A DNA stretch of 64,000 nt from Datisca glomerata (taxonomy: Eukaryota > Streptophyta > Magnoliopsida > Cucurbitales > Datiscaceae): assembly GCA_003255025.1 (NCBI GenBank), contig QANY01005285.1, forward strand, positions 633,001 to 697,000, read 5' to 3'. Shown here in pieces: positions 59,651 through 64,000 of this stretch. Numbering within the stretch: position 1 is the first letter of the stretch; each line of letters starts with the position of its first letter. The position numbers were made by a program, and so were the translations under genes. The notes beneath the pieces were generated by a model that searched no databases, had not been told where the DNA came from, and was given only the letters and a program-made list of their open reading frames with translations.

Positions 59651-61440
59651 ATGGGAGCATTAAGAAAGATGGTTGGTCAGTTTGTAGGGTTAGTTATGGT
59701 AATGGAGATCATGATAGGGAGATATGGGTCAGTGAATGGTCTGAGTATGGATTACTACATGATGAGTTGCCCTTTTGTTGAACCAGTTGTGAAGAATACA
59801 GTCAATAGTGCTCTTCAAAATGATCCCACCCTTGCTGCTGGCCTTCTTCGCATGCATTTCCATGACTGTTTCGTTGAGGTCAGTTCTTTTCCCTATATCT
59901 ATTTTCCCTACAAACCCTACTTATGGTAAACGAATGTTCATTTTGGGAATGCACGGTTTTGTTTAAAAACATTTTCTTTTACATTTTCAAACCTTTTTTG
60001 TTGTTGTTGTTTCTAGTAATTAAGTGAGTATCTAAGTGGTTTGTAACACGTTTTCTACATCAAAACATGTTTCTTCGTACTGATTAAATATATATCTTAA
60101 GAGGTATATACTTGAGATCTGTGCTTTCTGGAAGAGTACTTCGTCAATTGATAGAAACGCATCTATAAAAGTGTACTGTTTTTTAATGCATAAGCGTTTA
60201 GAGGAAGGAAACCCTGATCTCAAATTCAGTTGTACTAGCTAGTATGCTTATAAAGTCTTATAGAATGTTAATTTGGAAACTGGACTAATTATTTAGTTAT
60301 AACTCATGATTTAAGTTGATATTACACATGATTTAAGTGGGCATGTAAATTTCTTTAATCTAATACTGTTTAATAATTCATTATTAATCAGTTTTACTTA
60401 TTAGTTTTTCTATTTATCATCAAAATATATAAATATGTAGGGATGTGATGGATCAGTTCTGATTGATTCAACAAAAGATAACACAGCAGAAAAGGACTCC
60501 CCTGCTAATTTGAGCTTAAGAGGATACGAAATTATTGATGACATAAAAGAACAGCTTGAAAATCAATGCCCTGGCCTTGTCTCTTGTGCTGATATCCTTG
60601 CAATGGCTGCTCGAGATGCTGTTTTCTGGGTAAAAATGACAGAAATTCTACAAATTTTTATTCAATTAATTTTAATTATTTTTCTGCTTGCAAAATATAT
60701 ATTTTAATTAATTAATATGGCAACATTATGATAATACTAATTGTATGAATTAATATTATTATTGAAAAAACAGGCAGGAGGTCCAATATATGACATACCA
60801 AAAGGAAGAAAGGATGGAAGGAGGTCTAAGATAGAAGACACAATCAATCTGCCTCCTCCTTCCTTGAATGCCTCTGAACTCATTAGGACGTTTGGTCAAC
60901 GTGGCTTCACTCCTCAAGACATGGTTGCTTTATCTGGTAAATCAATAAAAAATAAATAAATTAGTACTATTTAATGAAAATTAATTAATTATTTTTTTGG
61001 AAATTAATTATATATTTTGTGTGTGTGTATGTGTTGCGTGATTATATAAATAATATAAAGGGGCACATACATTAGGAGTGGCAAGATGTTCTTCATTTAA
61101 AGACAGACTAAACAGTGTGGATCCAACATTGGATGCAAATTTTGGGAAGACATTATCAAAAACATGCAGTGGAGGAGACAACGCAGAACAAGCATTTGAT
61201 GGAACAAGAAACAGTTTTGATAATCTTTATTACAATGCTTTGAAGAGGAATGCTGGAGTTATGACTTCAGACCAAACATTATATGCAACTCCAAGAACTA
61301 GAAACATTGTGAATGCTTATGCACTTAATGAAGCCATGTTTTTCTTAGATTTTCAACAGGCTATGCTCAAAATGAGTCGTCTTGATGTTAAAGAAGGTTC
61401 TCGTGGAGAAATCAGACAAAATTGTCGCAGAATTAATTAA
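59651..61440 (+). CDS. PER47: Class III peroxidase, peroxidase-47 type (4 exons, 319 aa)
   Basis: Secreted haem peroxidase that uses H2O2 to oxidise phenolics such as monolignols in the cell wall. Exons: 59651-59878, 60441-60629, 60774-60936, 61061-61440 (960 bp, GT-AG introns, phases 0, 0 and 1), the classic three-intron plan of this family. A hydrophobic N-terminus (about residues 7-29) is a likely signal peptide. The start ATG is the first after the TATA box. Distal site [15 protein letters not shown] (residues 67-81) has the catalytic Arg and His. [15 protein letters not shown] follows, then the proximal haem-ligand His in [12 protein letters not shown]. The Cys residues of the conserved disulfides appear present, ending in RQNC near the C-terminus. 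The very high similarity of DYYMMSCPF and [17 protein letters not shown] to Arabidopsis peroxidase 47 supports the name; that protein is linked to xylem/vascular tissue. No stop or frameshift: the only intact gene here. Confidence 0.95.
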
Positions 61441-61620
61441 ATTCATGTTATGTAATTTTGGAGTAATATATAGGATTGTAAAATCATTGCTCTTGCTACT
61501 TGGTGTTTTTAATCATGTCTTTTTTTTCTTTTTTATTATGTATTGGAAATATAGTTGTAGGTCAACTTGGGGATGGAATATATGTAATAATTAATAATTG
61601 GTCTCTTTTTTTTTTCTTCA
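61441..61620 (+). other. Probable 3' UTR of the peroxidase gene
   Basis: AT-rich, with AATAAT-type and TGTAATAATTAATAAT signals at about 61580-61600 that could serve polyadenylation. The exact end is not determinable. Confidence 0.5.
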
Positions 61621-63486
61621 TCGAAAATATTTTTGTTTTCATGTAATAACTCATGTACTTACTACGTGTTTTTATATACGTCAAAGTGCTTAATTAACAC
61701 TTATTACGGTGAACACTTTAAATAACTAAAATTACTAAACTTAACTGAAATTTCAATACGTCTAGTAGTTGGGTGAAATTTCTAAAATCACGTTTCAAGA
61801 TCAATCATTTATCCAAACAACGTAATTCAGAGCTTTCCTTCTCTAATCATCACAATTTTAGTAAAGAGAGCATCATATCATCAAACAAACTCCTTCAAAC
61901 TTATATGATAAGAGAAGAGAAAACAAGCTCCTCGATCAATATTTTGGACTAACAATATGGATGTTATGATCAGATTCTTATCTTATCTTACTACTTCCAA
62001 AAAAATATGATATTTGGAAAATATTTCTTTAACAATTCTATCCAAACATGTTAATTGCATTCCTAAATAATCTTATGACAATTAATTTAGATAAAGTAAT
62101 GAGGTAGAGACAATAAATTGAGGTAAAGCAATGAGGTAGAGACAATAAATTGAGACAAATTAATGAAATGGAGACAATAAGTTAAATATATTTACTAAAA
62201 TAAAATTTATTAGTGAATTTATAGAGCAATCATTATTTTATTAAATAATAAATTAGTCGAATAATCTCATTGAATATCATTTATTCACTTCCTTTTATTG
62301 TTAAAATTTAATTTAGTTAATTTCAAATTTATTTAAGTTATAAATTTTTTTATGTGACATAAAAATTAACTTGAAGTTTTCAGATGTTTCAATATGTAGA
62401 AAGTCCATGAAAATGAAAAATTCTAAAGTGAAAAAAAAATTATAGCATGGAATAATAGTATCAAACGAAAATATCAACTCTAAAATAAATTAACTATTAT
62501 TAAACAACAATAGCTCTTCACATTCTAACTTCTCAATTGTTTGTGTATTCTTACATATCAATTCCAATTCTTAAATGTTAGTTAATTGCTTAAATAATTC
62601 ATAGAATTGAATGGGCTATAAATTATGGTCATTATAATTTAATTTAATTTCTTAAAAACTAAGGGCTATAAAATCTCCATTCTAAGGTTTTTTAAAATAA
62701 AATTAGATATAGAATATTAAAAGTAAAGGAAGATGATAATTGAGAGAAGCTGAAGCATCTCCAATCATAAAAATACATTTGGACACATGTCAATTATTAA
62801 AAATGATTAAATTATGTGATATAGTTAATATATTCAGTTTTATTTCAAAATTAGAAGCTATTGAATCCAAACAAACTAGAGCGTTGATAATAATTTGATT
62901 TTTAATATCTCAATAACAAAGACAAAATTAAGAAACTCTACTAAGCATAATAATATGAGTTACAAAAATCAACTACATATTATAACTACTCATTTCATCA
63001 TTGATATTAACGAGCCTTCTATAATGAAAGTTTTCTATAAATCTTCATTATTGCTATTAAGATGCCTTCAACGATAAATGTTTTATAGAGAGTAAGTTGA
63101 TGTTCTATCATTAACTAAAATAATTTAGTAAATTAATCTATGAATGATTAACACATAATTTAATTACTTAAAATTTGATCAATTACTTGGTCAATGTATA
63201 ATTACTCTTAGACTTTGACGCATTTTTCTTAACTACTATTTTAATCTTCATATATTCAGAATAGCTTGGAGACATGACATAATACTCATAATGTCGATGA
63301 ATGCTTCAACATAGTTTGAATGCTTAAATTTTAGTTTTAATCTCACATGTCAAGATGGTATATCATTAATATAATTATTTCTATGTATCAATTTTATAAA
63401 ATTATAATTACACTATGTCAGTTTTCATCAATATAAAAATCAACTATTCAATATAAATTAATTTATTTATTTAATGATAATCATAT
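61621..63486. other. AT-rich intergenic region
   Basis: No gene seen. The part near 63486 belongs to a Helitron whose left end I could not place. Confidence 0.5.
62093..62187. repeat. ~32-bp tandem repeat, three units
   Basis: Units built on AATGAGGTAGAGACAATAAA, the third diverged. Confidence 0.85.
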
Positions 63487-63515
63487 CACGTGCAACGCAC
63501 GTGACTCATGACTAG
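63487..63515 (+). mobile_element. Helitron-type 3' terminus
   Basis: Hairpin CACGTGC-AAC-GCACGTG (7-bp perfect stem, 63487-63503), eight bases, then CTAG (63512-63515) followed by T. This is the Helitron end rule: a short hairpin shortly before a terminal CTRR, inserted before T. No Rep/helicase ORF is visible to the left, so it is a non-autonomous element. Confidence 0.7.
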
Positions 63516-64000
63516 TTAACAAATATGGGTGACTCGATTTCCTCAAGTTGGATATTAGACTATTTTCTTTTTGTTTCAATAAGTACAAACTCAACTTTCG
63601 CCCTCAAATTTTAATTAGAAAGTTAGTAATATGTTCAATCGTACTCAAGTATCAAGTAAACAAAATTTTAGATGGTAATATGACACGATATTTTTTATTT
63701 GATTTTGAGGGTAAAATATGATTTACCTAAAATTTTGTGATTGTATTCGATTCTCATTTTAATATTCTTATATCGTGCTAAGTTTATCAAGCTTGCTAGT
63801 TCAGCTGATCATTATAAGATTTTATATTCATGTGATCTGATATTCAGTCTGTTAAATTTTATATACTCGCGATAGAAATTGTTGTTTAGACAATTTTGTA
63901 TAGACATGATTAATCCACCAAACTATCAACCAACGCCATATTTGTATTTTACCAAAATCTTTATTAAAGAAAAAGCATGCGTAAAATAATAATCAAAATT
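63516..64000. other. AT-rich sequence, nothing recognised
   Basis: No ORF, repeat or RNA signature noticed on either strand. Confidence 0.5.

Overview
This window looks like an AT-rich, repeat-dominated stretch of a flowering-plant nuclear genome, probably a eudicot (the host species is not identifiable from the sequence). The only gene that appears intact is a four-exon class III peroxidase of the peroxidase-47 type on the + strand (59651-61440). Almost everything to its left is a nested pile of decayed transposable elements whose reading frames carry many stops and frameshifts.

Left block (1-27356). A 317-bp LTR with a TATA box and a tRNA-Met-type primer site points left out of the window (1303-1619, minus strand). 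From about 1850 to 27356 runs a Ty1/copia element (Copia-A, + strand) that has lost its 5' LTR. Three insertions interrupt it. A 957-bp non-autonomous hAT-like element sits in its leader (2368-3324). A 17.3-kb array of a minus-strand gag-only LTR element sits inside its reverse transcriptase (7007-24318; order LTR, internal, LTR, internal, LTR). Inside the outermost LTR of that array sits a 9.3-kb Mutator-like element (MULE, 14280-23604) with about 95-bp inverted ends and a 9-bp target duplication.

The MULE is the most interesting object. It has a transposase gene (+) and a convergent minus-strand gene with a DUF1985 domain, an acidic low-complexity middle and a C-terminal Ulp1-like (C48) protease, as in plant Kaonashi/KI-type MULEs. 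Its non-coding DNA holds seven clusters, about 80 copies by hand count, of the short CpG-containing motif TACACG/CGTGTA. The copies lie upstream of both genes, in introns and between the genes, and I saw none in recognisable exons. This arrangement resembles the target-motif arrays of the VANC anti-silencing proteins of Arabidopsis VANDAL elements, and suggests that a protein encoded by the element recognises the motif.

Middle block (27357-39650). This holds LTR fragments of at least three Ty3/gypsy families (Tat-like, and two Athila/Ogre-like LTRs here called LTR-A and LTR-B), a 1082-bp hAT-like element with a perfect 8-bp target duplication (32284-33365), a 24-bp minisatellite (34687-34975), and a decayed minus-strand ORF with a 'putative plant transposon protein' domain upstream of an LTR-A copy.

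Right-centre block (39660-58070). A + strand Athila-like gypsy element (gag, protease, RT, RNase H, integrase, 3' LTR) is split inside RT by a second copy of the copia family (Copia-B, 41906-52016, 5-bp target duplication). Copia-B still has both LTRs and serves as the empty-site reference for the hAT insertion in Copia-A. Then come a Tat-like LTR with primer site and the 3' end of a third copia element.

Right block (58071-64000). This holds the peroxidase gene with its TATA box, AT-rich spacer with a short tandem repeat, and a Helitron-type 3' terminus at 63487-63515.
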